Assembly (NCBI GenBank): GCA_028277985.1
Contig: JANQFG010000015.1
Coordinates: forward strand, 1 to 64,000
Direction of reading: 5' to 3'
Source of the DNA: a bacterium
Lineage (GTDB): Bacteria; Desulfobacterota; DSWW01
DNA length: 64,000 nucleotides
The notes beneath the pieces are model-generated. The model was given only the letters and a program-made list of their open reading frames with translations. It ran no database searches and was not told the origin of the DNA. A program made the position numbers and the translations under genes. Positions 54,417-62,489 of the stretch are shown piece after piece (within the stretch, counting starts at the first letter, position 1; every line of letters begins with the position of its first letter).

Positions 54417-54456
54417 CTTTCTCCTTATACCTTTGACCTTTTACCTTTCACCTTTA
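54417..54456. repeat. heptanucleotide repeat tract, inverted relative to 54309
   Basis: CTTTCTC, CTTATAC, CTTTGAC, CTTTTAC, CTTTCAC, CTTTA: the reverse complement of the first tract with one extra unit. It reaches the stop codon of the DUF35 gene (54454-54456). The two arms could form a large hairpin in RNA and serve as terminator. Confidence 0.65.
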
Positions 54457-54882
54457 GTCGTCTAGCGGCCTGAACTTGTAACATATGATGTCGTTCTCGT
54501 ACCGGTCCGTCATCATACGATCGATCACCATCTCCATGTCCATGCCGGTCTTCAGCCTCTCCTCAAAGGGCTCGCAATCCGTGAACAGTGAATAGAGCAT
54601 GATTCCTTCGGGGAGCATGACGTAACCGAAGGCGTAAGGGATCGGAAATCCCCGCAGGGGGTCGTGTGAGACCGAATAGCTCACCAGCTTTCCCCTCCGG
54701 CTCAACGGCACCTGCTCCATCTCGTCCCACAGCATGCAGTCCATGCAGGCCCTCTTGCTCGGGAAAAAGACCCGGCCGCACTGCCTGCAGCGGCTGCCCA
54801 CCACCTCGATCGTGCCGTCCTCCCTCCTGGAGAAGAACTTAGAATCCACCAGAACGCCCCTGTCGGCTCGCTCCATGCTCAT
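54454..54882 (-). CDS. DUF35 OB-fold zinc-ribbon protein
   Basis: 142 residues. The zinc ribbon CRQCGRVFFPSKRACMDC at about 31-48 and the OB-fold part (GKLVSYSVSHDPLRGFPIPY; GYVMLPEGIMLY) identify the DUF35 acyl-CoA-associated family, partner of the thiolase that follows. Its start overlaps the PadR stop by four bases. Confidence 0.9.
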   Translation of the reverse strand: MSMERADRGVLVDSKFFSRREDGTIEVVGSRCRQCGRVFFPSKRACMDCMLWDEMEQVPLSRRGKLVSYSVSHDPLRGFPIPYAFGYVMLPEGIMLYSLFTDCEPFEERLKTGMDMEMVIDRMMTDRYENDIICYKFRPLDD

Positions 54883-55664
54883 CCCTTCCCCCTGCGGCCC
54901 TTTCGGGAAGCCCTACTGTTCTCTCCCTGACGCTTCCTCTCCCCTGACCCGGAAACGGTCTTACCGACGTTCGTAGCCGCTTTGTCGCCCTCTACGCTCC
55001 ACAACGGGAAGGGGAGTTGAAGTCTCGCCTTGTCGAGCCAATCCTGGAATTCCCTGGACGGCTCCTGAGAGAAGACCTCTTCAAAAAACCGCTTTCCTAC
55101 TTCGACCATCTCGTCGCTGTAGAGGCCCGGCTGCGTTTCGATCTGCCCCTGTTCCACCAACTCGATCATACGAGCGAGCCAGAGAAGACGTACCTCCACA
55201 TACAGAATCCCCGCGTACCCGATCAGTCGCTGATAGGGGCTCACGGATTCTTCATACGTGTCGCGGACCCCCCGGATCTCTTCCAGGATGCGGGAGTGAA
55301 GATCCCGTTGGGTATGCAGATGCTCGAGGACCTGCTCGCGTGAAAGCTTGTTGAAGAAGAAGACCTTGAGAACAAAGGGCTCTTTCAACTCCTCGAACTT
55401 GGTCACCGGCTCGCAGAGCCACTGGCCGAATCGCTCGCGCCCTTTTTCGGTAATCGAATAGAGATGCTTGTTGGCCGTGCCCTTCTGTTCAACCACCTCC
55501 AGGCTGATCAGACCATCTTCGTGCATCTTCTTCAGGGTCGGATAGAGCTGACCGTCGCTCACGCTCCAGAAATGCCGGATCACGTTCCGGAAGAACTGTT
55601 TGATGTCATACCCGGTCATGGGCCCGTCGTCGAGCAGGCCCAGCATGGCTTCGCGCAGAGACAT
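54879..55664 (-). CDS. PadR-family transcriptional regulator
   Basis: 261 residues. MSLREAMLGLLDDGPMTGYD and IKQFF...LYPTLKKMHEDGLI with EQKGTANKHLYSITEKGRER form the PadR winged helix; the C-terminal Vir_C-like helices mediate dimerisation and effector binding. The last about 30 residues are basic and low-complexity. First gene of the PadR-DUF35-thiolase run; the palindromes at 55702-55779 upstream are likely its own operators. Confidence 0.9.
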   Translation of the reverse strand: MSLREAMLGLLDDGPMTGYDIKQFFRNVIRHFWSVSDGQLYPTLKKMHEDGLISLEVVEQKGTANKHLYSITEKGRERFGQWLCEPVTKFEELKEPFVLKVFFFNKLSREQVLEHLHTQRDLHSRILEEIRGVRDTYEESVSPYQRLIGYAGILYVEVRLLWLARMIELVEQGQIETQPGLYSDEMVEVGKRFFEEVFSQEPSREFQDWLDKARLQLPFPLWSVEGDKAATNVGKTVSGSGERKRQGENSRASRKGRRGKG

Positions 55665-55701
55665 GGATCGTTCGGCTCCGGAAGGGTCGAAGGGTCTTCG
55701 C

Positions 55702-55779
55702 GACCCGCACGCAACCCATTGGTTAGAGTGCCCTCTATTAGAGGTATATTACAATTAACACGCTCCGTTAGTGCGGGTC
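55702..55779 (-). promoter_or_regulatory. palindromic operator region of padR
   Basis: CCTCTA-T-TAGAGG (55732-55744) is a compact palindrome, and GACCCGCAC (55702-55710) with GTGCGGGTC (55771-55779) flanks it as a nine-base inverted pair, in an AT-rich window about 40 to 115 bases before the ATG. PadR proteins bind such repeats to repress themselves; the exact -10/-35 was not resolved. Confidence 0.55.
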
Positions 55780-55816
55780 AAGGGGAAAGTCGTACAACCA
55801 GAAAAGTCCATTTAAA

Positions 55817-56024
55817 TCAATTGGTTTTGGATGCTTCCAGAAACTCTCGGATCTTTCTGTCCTCCAGGAGAACATGCATGATCAGCCAGTCCATCAGGAA
55901 CTGTTCAATCTCCCGGAGGTTGAACCGCCCTGTCTCCGAGTGCCGGGCGTGGAGGTCGAATATCTCTTGCACAAGCTGCCCGTGCCTGTCCGAATGCCTC
56001 GCACGATGCTTCCTTCTTACTGCG
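55817..56024 (-). pseudogene. hemerythrin C-terminal fragment
   Basis: The reading frame ending at 55817 gives RHGQLVQEIFDLHARH, then REIEQFLMDWLIMHVLLEDR, matching the last two helices of bacterial hemerythrin, including the final FLxxWLxxHxxxxD iron-binding motif. The first two helices with the other ligands are missing; upstream lies the lipoprotein gene in another frame. A GTG at 55972 could start a 51-residue product, but a decayed gene is more likely. Base composition matches the surroundings. Confidence 0.55.
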
Positions 56025-57003
56025 GAAGGCTTTCGAGCAGGCGATCCAGCTCCCGTTTCTTCTCTACGTAGGTCCTTTCCGCGATCATTCCATCACGGCG
56101 GAGTTCCTCCAGGAACTGGAGTCGCTCCTCGACCTCTGCCCTGGTTGGTGTCTCCGGATCGGGTAGCGTGAAGCCGGCACCCACCGCGGAGTCGAGATCG
56201 TCCGACAGGTCCGGCATCGTCCTCTTGATGATCGCCTCGTCTTCGATGCCCCATGGCCAGGAAAGATCCAGCCGGATCCAGTTGGTGTAGGTACTCGAAC
56301 CGAGGACGCCCGAGCCCGCCCTTTCCACAAGAGACTGCCCGTCGCCTGCGACAAGGGTCCAGCTCGTTCGCATGGGCGATTCCGTGGGATCGGCCCTGTT
56401 CGGCTCGTAGTCGGACTCTTCTGCGCCGCCATCCTCTTCGAATGCAAGATTCCGGAAGGCGATGTTCAATCTGCCCTCCTTCCGAAACATGATCCCGTCG
56501 GTCAGGAATGTGCGTCGAAAGACTTTCAAGGAACTCTGGGTGTGCACAAACGAGAAGTCCACGGCCTGGTCAACGCCGGCTCTCGCAAAAGCGCCCTGGA
56601 TGTGCTTGAGGAGGGCTCGCCTCTGAAAGGCAGGGAAAGCCTCTTTCGATTTCCCGCCTCCGAGGACCACCTTCCCCTTCTTGTACAGGACCGATTCCAG
56701 CATGTCATCCAAAACCTCCGCGTGAACGTTCCACGGATGATCGTAGCTTCGCGGCTCGGTCTCACCCGACTTGTCCTGTCTCTCGGCAAGTCGGATGTGC
56801 ATCTTGTCATCTCGATAGATCTCCTCGTACTGGACCCTGGCTCGAGAGCAGCCGATCCCCATCACAAGGAGACACAGGAACGTCGGAAGGAGGATCTTCC
56901 GAGCCCGCAAAGGGCTCCCCGGCCTCTCCTTTATGGACAGAACCCCGGCCGCGGCCGGACGGTTCAAACGGCAGATATCCGGATGTCGATTCGATTTGTA
57001 CAT
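56017..57003 (-). CDS. lipoprotein with SHOCT-like C-terminus
   Basis: 328 residues from the ATG at 57003 (GGGGAG ahead). After a long basic N-region, KILLPTFLCLLVMGIGCSRA is a type II signal with the lipobox Cys. The mature part has an unrecognised beta-rich domain (VHAEVLDDMLESVLYKKGKV; FRRTFLTDGIMFRKEGRLNI). The last 40 residues (LEELRRDGMIAERTYVEKKR ELDRLLESLPQ, read across the break) resemble a SHOCT short domain. Envelope protein of unknown role. Confidence 0.75.
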   Translation of the reverse strand: MYKSNRHPDICRLNRPAAAGVLSIKERPGSPLRARKILLPTFLCLLVMGIGCSRARVQYEEIYRDDKMHIRLAERQDKSGETEPRSYDHPWNVHAEVLDDMLESVLYKKGKVVLGGGKSKEAFPAFQRRALLKHIQGAFARAGVDQAVDFSFVHTQSSLKVFRRTFLTDGIMFRKEGRLNIAFRNLAFEEDGGAEESDYEPNRADPTESPMRTSWTLVAGDGQSLVERAGSGVLGSSTYTNWIRLDLSWPWGIEDEAIIKRTMPDLSDDLDSAVGAGFTLPDPETPTRAEVEERLQFLEELRRDGMIAERTYVEKKRELDRLLESLPQ

Positions 57004-57084
57004 CCCCTCTCCCCTTCTGGGCATTTGCATCCGTCCCTATCGAGCCGAATGTACCACGGTCTCAACCGGCAATCAAACCGTGGA

Positions 57085-57115
57085 GCCCCAATGGTTGCGC
57101 CCCAACCATTGGGGC
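57085..57115. repeat. 13-bp perfect inverted repeat with an 18-bp copy nearby
   Basis: GCCCCAATGGTTG-5-CAACCATTGGGGC. The 18-base word TGGAGCCCCAATGGTTGC (57081-57098) recurs exactly at 57198-57215, just after a REP-like segment (GTCCCCCGCGAAGGCGG). Confidence 0.7.
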
Positions 57116-57281
57116 GAAATCACGCCGAAGCCACTGACGCAAGATATAAGAATCCATGCGTGTCACGGCCAAAGCGGTCGTCCCCCGCGAAGGCGGATGG
57201 AGCCCCAATGGTTGCCTTGCAATCTTGCCCTGGACTCTCTACAATTTTCGGCCAGGAAACCTTACGAAAGCATTCTTCGCA

Positions 57282-57671
57282 ATGGGAAAACGAATCCGGC
57301 GGACCGATTCAACGAGCCCGACCAAAAAGAGCCGAAAAAGGGCCGGCTCTCCGCCCTCATCTGACCGGTGGGAAAGCAGAATCCTGCTCTATCTGGAAGC
57401 CGAGGACCCGAAGCTTCTGGACAAGGAAACACAGAAGGTCTATCGCAAGATCGATGGAACCGGCGCGAAGGTCCAAGGGCCGATGCCCTTACCTGTCCAA
57501 CGGCTGCCCGAGAGTCAGGCCTTCCCCGACAAGGATCGGATCCACCGCCGACTTTTCCGTATCCTCTTCCCCACGGAGAAGACGGTTTCGTTGCTCGAGA
57601 AGCTCGCCCTGTCCGGATCCGTACAGACGTCCATCTCTGTGGAAGAAATCCCGCCGGTGGAAACGCCGTAG
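57282..57671 (+). CDS. ribosomal protein S10 paralog with a shortened loop
   Basis: 129 residues. After a basic N-terminal extension (GKRIRRTDSTSPTKKSRKRA), the fold follows S10/NusE throughout: RILLYLEAEDPKLLD, GTGAKVQGPMPLP, then RLFRILFPTEKTVSLLEKLA and a closing beta strand. The segment between PLP and the later strand is about ten residues shorter than in E. coli S10, which is the loop that inserts into the 30S head. It therefore resembles a non-ribosomal S10. It precedes fabH by 36 bases on the same strand. Confidence 0.75.
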   Translation: MGKRIRRTDSTSPTKKSRKRAGSPPSSDRWESRILLYLEAEDPKLLDKETQKVYRKIDGTGAKVQGPMPLPVQRLPESQAFPDKDRIHRRLFRILFPTEKTVSLLEKLALSGSVQTSISVEEIPPVETP

Positions 57672-57707
57672 CGGGCACCAGGAAGAGACAATGGAGGAAA
57701 GCATACG

Positions 57708-58703
57708 ATGACAAGGTCCAGGATTCTCGGGATAGGGCGATTCCTCCCGGAACGCCGTGTGACGAACTTCGATCTCGAGAAATTGTTCGAAACAAGTGAC
57801 GAGTGGATCCAGCAACGGTCAGGAATCGTCGAGAGGCGCTACGCCGACGAGGGGGTCTACTGCTCAGACCTCGCTCTCGAGGCAACCCAGAGGGCCCTCG
57901 AGAACGCGAAGATGAAGGCGGAAGAGCTGGACTTCATCATCCTCGCCACGTTGAGCCCGGACCACCACTTCCCGGGAACGGCCTGCTATCTCCAGGCGAA
58001 ACTCGGTGTGCCGGAAGTGGGTTGCCTCGACGTGCGAAACCAGTGCAGCGGATTCGTGTACAGCCTCTCCGTAGCAGACGCCTTTGTCCGAATCGGGATG
58101 CATAAAAGGATCCTCGTGGTCGGCTCTGAAGTCCATTCCAGTGCCCTCAGCTACACGAAAGAAGGAAGGGACGTGACCGTTCTCTTCGGGGACGGCGCGG
58201 GCGCAGTGATCGTGGGGCCATCGGACGACCCGGAGCGGGGCATACTCTCTTCTCACCTTCACGCGGACGGACGATACGCGGACGCCCTGAAGCTCGAAGT
58301 CTGGGACATCAGCAAGAAGCCTTACATCACGCCGGAGACGATCGAGGAAGGCCACATATGGCCGAAGATGCGAGGCAGAGAGGTCTTCCGGATGGCGGTC
58401 ACGAAGATGCCCGAGGTGGTCGAAGAGGCCCTGGCCTTCAACGGACTCTCTCTCGACCAGATCAAACTCTTCATCCCGCACCAGGCGAACCTCCGCATCA
58501 ACCAGTTCAGCGCAGCGAAGTTGGAGGTGCCGGAAGAGAAGTTCTTCAGCAACATAAACAAGTACGGAAACACCACGGCCGGATCGATTCCGATCGCCAT
58601 GGGGGAGGCCCTCGAACAAGGCGCCTTTGGTGAGGGGGACTACATCGTTCTGGTCGCTTTTGGCGCCGGCTTCACCTGGGGGGCGACGGTCATTCGCTGG
58701 TGA
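57708..58703 (+). CDS. fabH: 3-oxoacyl-ACP synthase III (KAS III)
   Basis: 331 residues, GGAGG before the ATG. The catalytic triad is intact: Cys113 in VRNQCSGFVYSL, His258 in FIPHQANLR, Asn288 in INKYGNTTAGSIP. Condenses acetyl-CoA or another acyl-CoA with malonyl-ACP to start fatty acid synthesis, or a related polyketide-like acyl chain. The neighbours are not fatty-acid genes, so it may be a second FabH or a dedicated one. Confidence 0.92.
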   Translation: MTRSRILGIGRFLPERRVTNFDLEKLFETSDEWIQQRSGIVERRYADEGVYCSDLALEATQRALENAKMKAEELDFIILATLSPDHHFPGTACYLQAKLGVPEVGCLDVRNQCSGFVYSLSVADAFVRIGMHKRILVVGSEVHSSALSYTKEGRDVTVLFGDGAGAVIVGPSDDPERGILSSHLHADGRYADALKLEVWDISKKPYITPETIEEGHIWPKMRGREVFRMAVTKMPEVVEEALAFNGLSLDQIKLFIPHQANLRINQFSAAKLEVPEEKFFSNINKYGNTTAGSIPIAMGEALEQGAFGEGDYIVLVAFGAGFTWGATVIRW

Positions 58704-58746
58704 TTGTTCGATCCCTGTTCCGTGTTGGAGTCCTTGCGCACCGTGG

Positions 58747-58877
58747 TCGTCCTCGTCCTTCTTCCTCGTCCTCGAGCGTACGCAGCGCCTTCTTCAGGCA
58801 AACGAGTTCATCCATCCTGTCTCGCCGGTAGGGATAAGGGGCACGTTCCTCCGTATCGAGGGGGAGGACGAGGACGA
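58747..58877. repeat. 13-bp inverted pair between convergent genes
   Basis: TCGTCCTCGTCCT (58747-58759) and AGGACGAGGACGA (58865-58877), perfect, 105 bases apart, in the gap between fabH and the convergent glrR. Could join into a long-range hairpin stopping both transcripts. Confidence 0.5.
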
Positions 58878-58884
58878 TCGAGGA

Positions 58885-60264
58885 TCACGCGTTAGTCGAC
58901 GTCTCGATCTTCAGCTTCTTGAGCTTGTAGCAAAGGACCCGGGGACTGATCCCCAGTTGTTCGGCCGCATCCTTCTGGACCCAGTTGTTCTCCTGCAGCG
59001 CCGTCAGGATCAGCTCTCTCTCCTGCCGTTCGAGATATTCCGGCAACGAGAGTTGAGCCGGCTTGAGCCCGGACAGCCCGGGCAACAGGCCCTGGTGGGC
59101 TTCCTCCTGCGAGAACCCGGCCCATTCGAGATCTTCCAGCGTCAGCGACCCCCCCTGTGAGAGAACCACGGCCGCTTCGATGATGTTCTTCAACTCGCGA
59201 ACGTTGCCGATCCAATCCGACTCTGTGAGGGCTTCGATCACGCCTTCTCCCCAGGTCAAGGGATCCTTCCTCATCTTGTGGGCAAAGGTCTGGAGGAAGT
59301 AGTCGGCCAGCAGAGGAATGTCTTCCTTCCTCTCCCTCAGGGGCGGAAGATCGATCTTCAGCACCGCGAGCCGGTAGTAGAGATCCAGACGGAACTCGCC
59401 TTTCTGGACCTGCTCTTTCAAGTCCAGATTCGTGGCACCCACGACCCGGACATCGACCTTCTTCATGACACTGTCCCCGACCCGCTTGATCTGTCCCGAC
59501 TGCAGTACCCGCAACAGTCTGGTCTGCAGGTCCAGAGGGAGGCTGCTGATCTCATCGAGGAAGAGCGTCCCCTCGTGGGCCATTTCAAAGAGACCCATCC
59601 GGGTTTCCGTGGCGTTCGTGAAAGAACCTTTCGTATGACCGAACAGCTCGCTCTCGATCAGGGAGCCGGGCGTTGCCCCGCAATCCATGACCACGAAACG
59701 CCTGTCTCTTCGCCTTCCGTTGTAGTGAATCATCTGGGCGACCAGTTCCTTGCCTGTTCCGCTCTCACCCTGGATGAGGACGGTGGAGTCGCTCTCGATG
59801 ATTCTCTCCAGCAGCGGGTAGAGGGCCTTCATGTTCGGGCTGACCCCGTACACACCCGGGAAGTATTTCCCGATCTGGCCGGCGGCCGGCTCCTGCCTTC
59901 GGCCCCTCTCCGCCAGGGCATCCTCGATCTCCGTGAGGAGGTGCTTGCCCTCGAAGGGCTTTGTCAGGTAATGGAAGGCTCCGAGTTTCATGGCGTCCAC
60001 GGCGCTCTGAATCGTGCCGTACGCCGTGAGCATGATCACGGGCACATCCCACCTGAGCCTCTGGACACGCTGCAGGAATTCCATTCCATCCATGTGAGGC
60101 ATCCGAATGTCGCTCACGATCACGTCGAACTCCTTCTCCTTCACGCACTCCAGCGCATCGCGCGGATCGGACTGGATCTCCACGTAGTAATCGTTCGCCT
60201 CGAGCCGGGTACGGATGACCTCCAGGATGTTCGTGTCGTCGTCGACGACCAGTATGTTCGCCAT
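58885..60264 (-). CDS. sigma54-dependent response regulator (GlrR/QseF-like)
   Basis: 459 residues. Receiver domain with phospho-acceptor Asp52 (VIVSDIRMPHMDG), AAA+ domain from about 165 with Walker A GESGTGKE and the DLYYRLAVLKIDLPPLRER segment, and a C-terminal Fis-type HTH (EQLGISPRVLCYKLKK). The sigma54-contact loop, usually GAFTGA, reads GSFTNA (213-218), a variant to note. Third gene of the histidine kinase, lipoprotein, regulator operon, the order of qseE-qseG-qseF. Confidence 0.92.
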   Translation of the reverse strand: MANILVVDDDTNILEVIRTRLEANDYYVEIQSDPRDALECVKEKEFDVIVSDIRMPHMDGMEFLQRVQRLRWDVPVIMLTAYGTIQSAVDAMKLGAFHYLTKPFEGKHLLTEIEDALAERGRRQEPAAGQIGKYFPGVYGVSPNMKALYPLLERIIESDSTVLIQGESGTGKELVAQMIHYNGRRRDRRFVVMDCGATPGSLIESELFGHTKGSFTNATETRMGLFEMAHEGTLFLDEISSLPLDLQTRLLRVLQSGQIKRVGDSVMKKVDVRVVGATNLDLKEQVQKGEFRLDLYYRLAVLKIDLPPLRERKEDIPLLADYFLQTFAHKMRKDPLTWGEGVIEALTESDWIGNVRELKNIIEAAVVLSQGGSLTLEDLEWAGFSQEEAHQGLLPGLSGLKPAQLSLPEYLERQERELILTALQENNWVQKDAAEQLGISPRVLCYKLKKLKIETSTNA

Positions 60265-60305
60265 GGCGTTTCACCTCTGTTCGCGGCGCTCTCCCGGGGC
60301 TTCCC

Positions 60306-60917
60306 CTACTCCCCGTCGAGAAGATGTCTCTTCTGTTCCGTCTCCCGATGAATTTCTTCCAGTTTCTCGATCTTGTACTGGAGGGTCTGGATAACCTTTT
60401 CCTGTTCGCTCACCTGCAGGGTCAGATCCTTGATCCGCTTTTGCTCCTTCTGTGCCCGCCGGATGTGACTGGTAAGGATCTGGACGATTCTCTCCGCGTT
60501 CTCCCGATAGGGTCCGCCCGGGTTCTGGTCCGCATACGCCTGGAAGTAATCCCTGCATTTGCGCATCCTTCCGAGATTCTCCATGTCCAGGAGCTTGATC
60601 ACACCGAGGGCAAACGCGATTTCCGGTGCTACCTCCTGGTTGTCTTCGCGCTCTGCGATCCCGGACAAGGTTTCGCGGGCACCCTCGAAATCTCCGTTCT
60701 CGAGCTTCGTCATGGCGAAACGGAACTCCGCCTCACGAAAGGATACGGCTTCCTGGTCGTTCCGCGTCTCGAGATCCGGCTCTTCGACCCGGACCTCTTC
60801 GAACGGCCCCAGGCAGGAAACCGCCAGGAGGAGTATCCAGCCCGACAGGGCAAAGCCGATTCGCCTCCAAGCGGCAAGAACTCTCCTGCCTCCGAACGTC
60901 TCTCTTCTCTTGTCCAA
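60306..60917 (-). CDS. QseG-like outer-membrane lipoprotein
   Basis: 203 residues from a TTG with GGGGG ahead. Lipobox ILLLAVSC near the N-terminus; the mature protein is helical with a TPR-like middle (AKEFR-type repeats: AMTKLENGDFEGARETLSGI) and a long C-terminal coiled coil (IQTLQYKIEKLEEIHRETEQ). It sits between kinase and regulator exactly as QseG does between QseE and QseF, where it binds and activates the kinase from the outer membrane. Confidence 0.78.
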   Translation of the reverse strand: MDKRRETFGGRRVLAAWRRIGFALSGWILLLAVSCLGPFEEVRVEEPDLETRNDQEAVSFREAEFRFAMTKLENGDFEGARETLSGIAEREDNQEVAPEIAFALGVIKLLDMENLGRMRKCRDYFQAYADQNPGGPYRENAERIVQILTSHIRRAQKEQKRIKDLTLQVSEQEKVIQTLQYKIEKLEEIHRETEQKRHLLDGE

Positions 60918-60926
60918 AGCAACCCC

Positions 60927-62489
60927 CTAGGGATTCTGTAGTTGAAGTCTGCCACCACTCACTTCGTCGCGTGCGCTCTTCTCCTTCGTCACCTCCAACT
61001 GGGGGAGCACGAAGACAAAGGCGGCTCCTCCTGTAGAAGAGTCCTCCACCCAAATGCATCCTCCATGGGCCTCGACGATGTGCCTCGCAATCGTCAGCCC
61101 CAGCCCGCTCCCCTGGTTGGAACTCTTCTTGATCTGATAGAACTTGTCAAACACCCGGTTCCATTCTTCTTTAGGAATGCCCTCTCCCGTGTCGAAGATC
61201 CCGATCTTGAGCCACTGTTTCGATGCTTCGACCTTCAGCCCCTCCCTGACCCGGTCCGGAAGCGATTTGGCCGGGGTGCTCTCGACACTGAACGTCACTT
61301 CTCCTCCCTGGGGAGTGTGGAAGATCGCGTTGCTCAGCAGGTTGGTCAGAACCTGCTCGAGGCGCTCTGCATCCGCAATAACAGGCGGCAGAGGGTCGGG
61401 CGTGTAGGAGGCCGAGAGGCGGACCTGCTTCTTGTCGGCAAGAAGACGAAAGGTGTCGAGCTTTCTCTGCAGGAGGCTCTGCATGTCGAACCGGGTAGTG
61501 TACAGTGGTGTCAGCCCCCCTTCCATGGTCGTCAGGTTCAGGATGTCCTCCACGAAGCCGGTCAGCTTCTCGATGCCGGCCGCATTGATGAGGAGGAGCC
61601 TTTTTTGTTTCGGGCTGATCGGCCCGACCGCCCCTTCCAGCATGAGGCCCACCGCCTCCTTCATGGAGGTCAGGGGTGTCTTGAGCTCATGGGAAACAAG
61701 GGCCATGAAATCCGCCTTCATATCATCCAGCTTCTTCAGTTGATACGCCATCTCGTTGAACGAATCGGCGAGGTCCCCGAGCTCGCCCTTGGTGGCGAGA
61801 TCCACCCGGTGCATGAATTTTCCTTCCGCGATCTCGTGCGTCCCCTTCCGCAACAGATCGATGGGCCGGGTGATCGATCGGATCAGCAGGAAGGAGAGCA
61901 GGGTTGCGGCCATCAGAGAGATGACCGCCCCGAGGAACACGAGCTGAAAAGCCCTGTGCTCCAGCAGATTCATCTGGGTAATGCGCAGGTCCATACGCTC
62001 CTGGTTGAGCTCGAGAAGATGGCCGAGCAAATGGCGGACCTCCTCCAGCGGCAGATCCGACACACTCTCGATGGCCGACGGTTCCTCCCCGGCTACAAAA
62101 GGGTCCCTCTGTAAATAGTCTTCAAACTTCTCTCTGAGTTCCATGAAGGTGGGCACTTCCTCCTCGGACAAGCCGAGCTCTTCGAGCCGGGACAGCTGTT
62201 TGCGGAAGGATCGGGAATCCTCACGAAACATGCGCCCGTATTCCGGTTTTTCGAGGAGGAAATACTTTTTTCGGTTCCGGTCCATGGAGACCAGCAGATC
62301 GACCAGGGTACGTTCCGTCTCCCGCGCCTTGAAATCCTTCTCCACGATCAGGGCAAAGAGGCGCTTCGAGTACCAGCTCACCCCAAATGTGAACGCGAGG
62401 CTTGTCACGACGAGAAATACCAGCAACCCGGCGAACAGATACACCCGGAAACGGTATCCGCTATTCTTGAGCCTATGCCAGATCTTCAT
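60927..62489 (-). CDS. sensor histidine kinase (GlrK/QseE-like)
   Basis: 520 residues. First membrane helix YLFAGLLVFLVVTSLAFTFG, a roughly 140-residue periplasmic helical sensor, second helix FQLVFLGAVISLMAATLLSF, HAMP (RSITRPIDLLRKGTHEIAEG), HisKA with His267 (LVSHELKTPLTSMKE), and HATPase_c (NLLSNAIFHTPQG; IFDTGEGIPKEEW; GSGLGLTIARHIVEAHGG). First gene of the three-gene operon. In enterobacteria GlrK-GlrR controls the sRNA GlmY in cell-wall stress; that link is only by analogy here. Confidence 0.92.
   Translation of the reverse strand: MKIWHRLKNSGYRFRVYLFAGLLVFLVVTSLAFTFGVSWYSKRLFALIVEKDFKARETERTLVDLLVSMDRNRKKYFLLEKPEYGRMFREDSRSFRKQLSRLEELGLSEEEVPTFMELREKFEDYLQRDPFVAGEEPSAIESVSDLPLEEVRHLLGHLLELNQERMDLRITQMNLLEHRAFQLVFLGAVISLMAATLLSFLLIRSITRPIDLLRKGTHEIAEGKFMHRVDLATKGELGDLADSFNEMAYQLKKLDDMKADFMALVSHELKTPLTSMKEAVGLMLEGAVGPISPKQKRLLLINAAGIEKLTGFVEDILNLTTMEGGLTPLYTTRFDMQSLLQRKLDTFRLLADKKQVRLSASYTPDPLPPVIADAERLEQVLTNLLSNAIFHTPQGGEVTFSVESTPAKSLPDRVREGLKVEASKQWLKIGIFDTGEGIPKEEWNRVFDKFYQIKKSSNQGSGLGLTIARHIVEAHGGCIWVEDSSTGGAAFVFVLPQLEVTKEKSARDEVSGGRLQLQNP

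Noticed and set aside
56600..57281. insertion sequence near the repeated word
   Set aside because: No transposase or terminal inverted repeats with target duplication; only REP-like and hairpin repeats.
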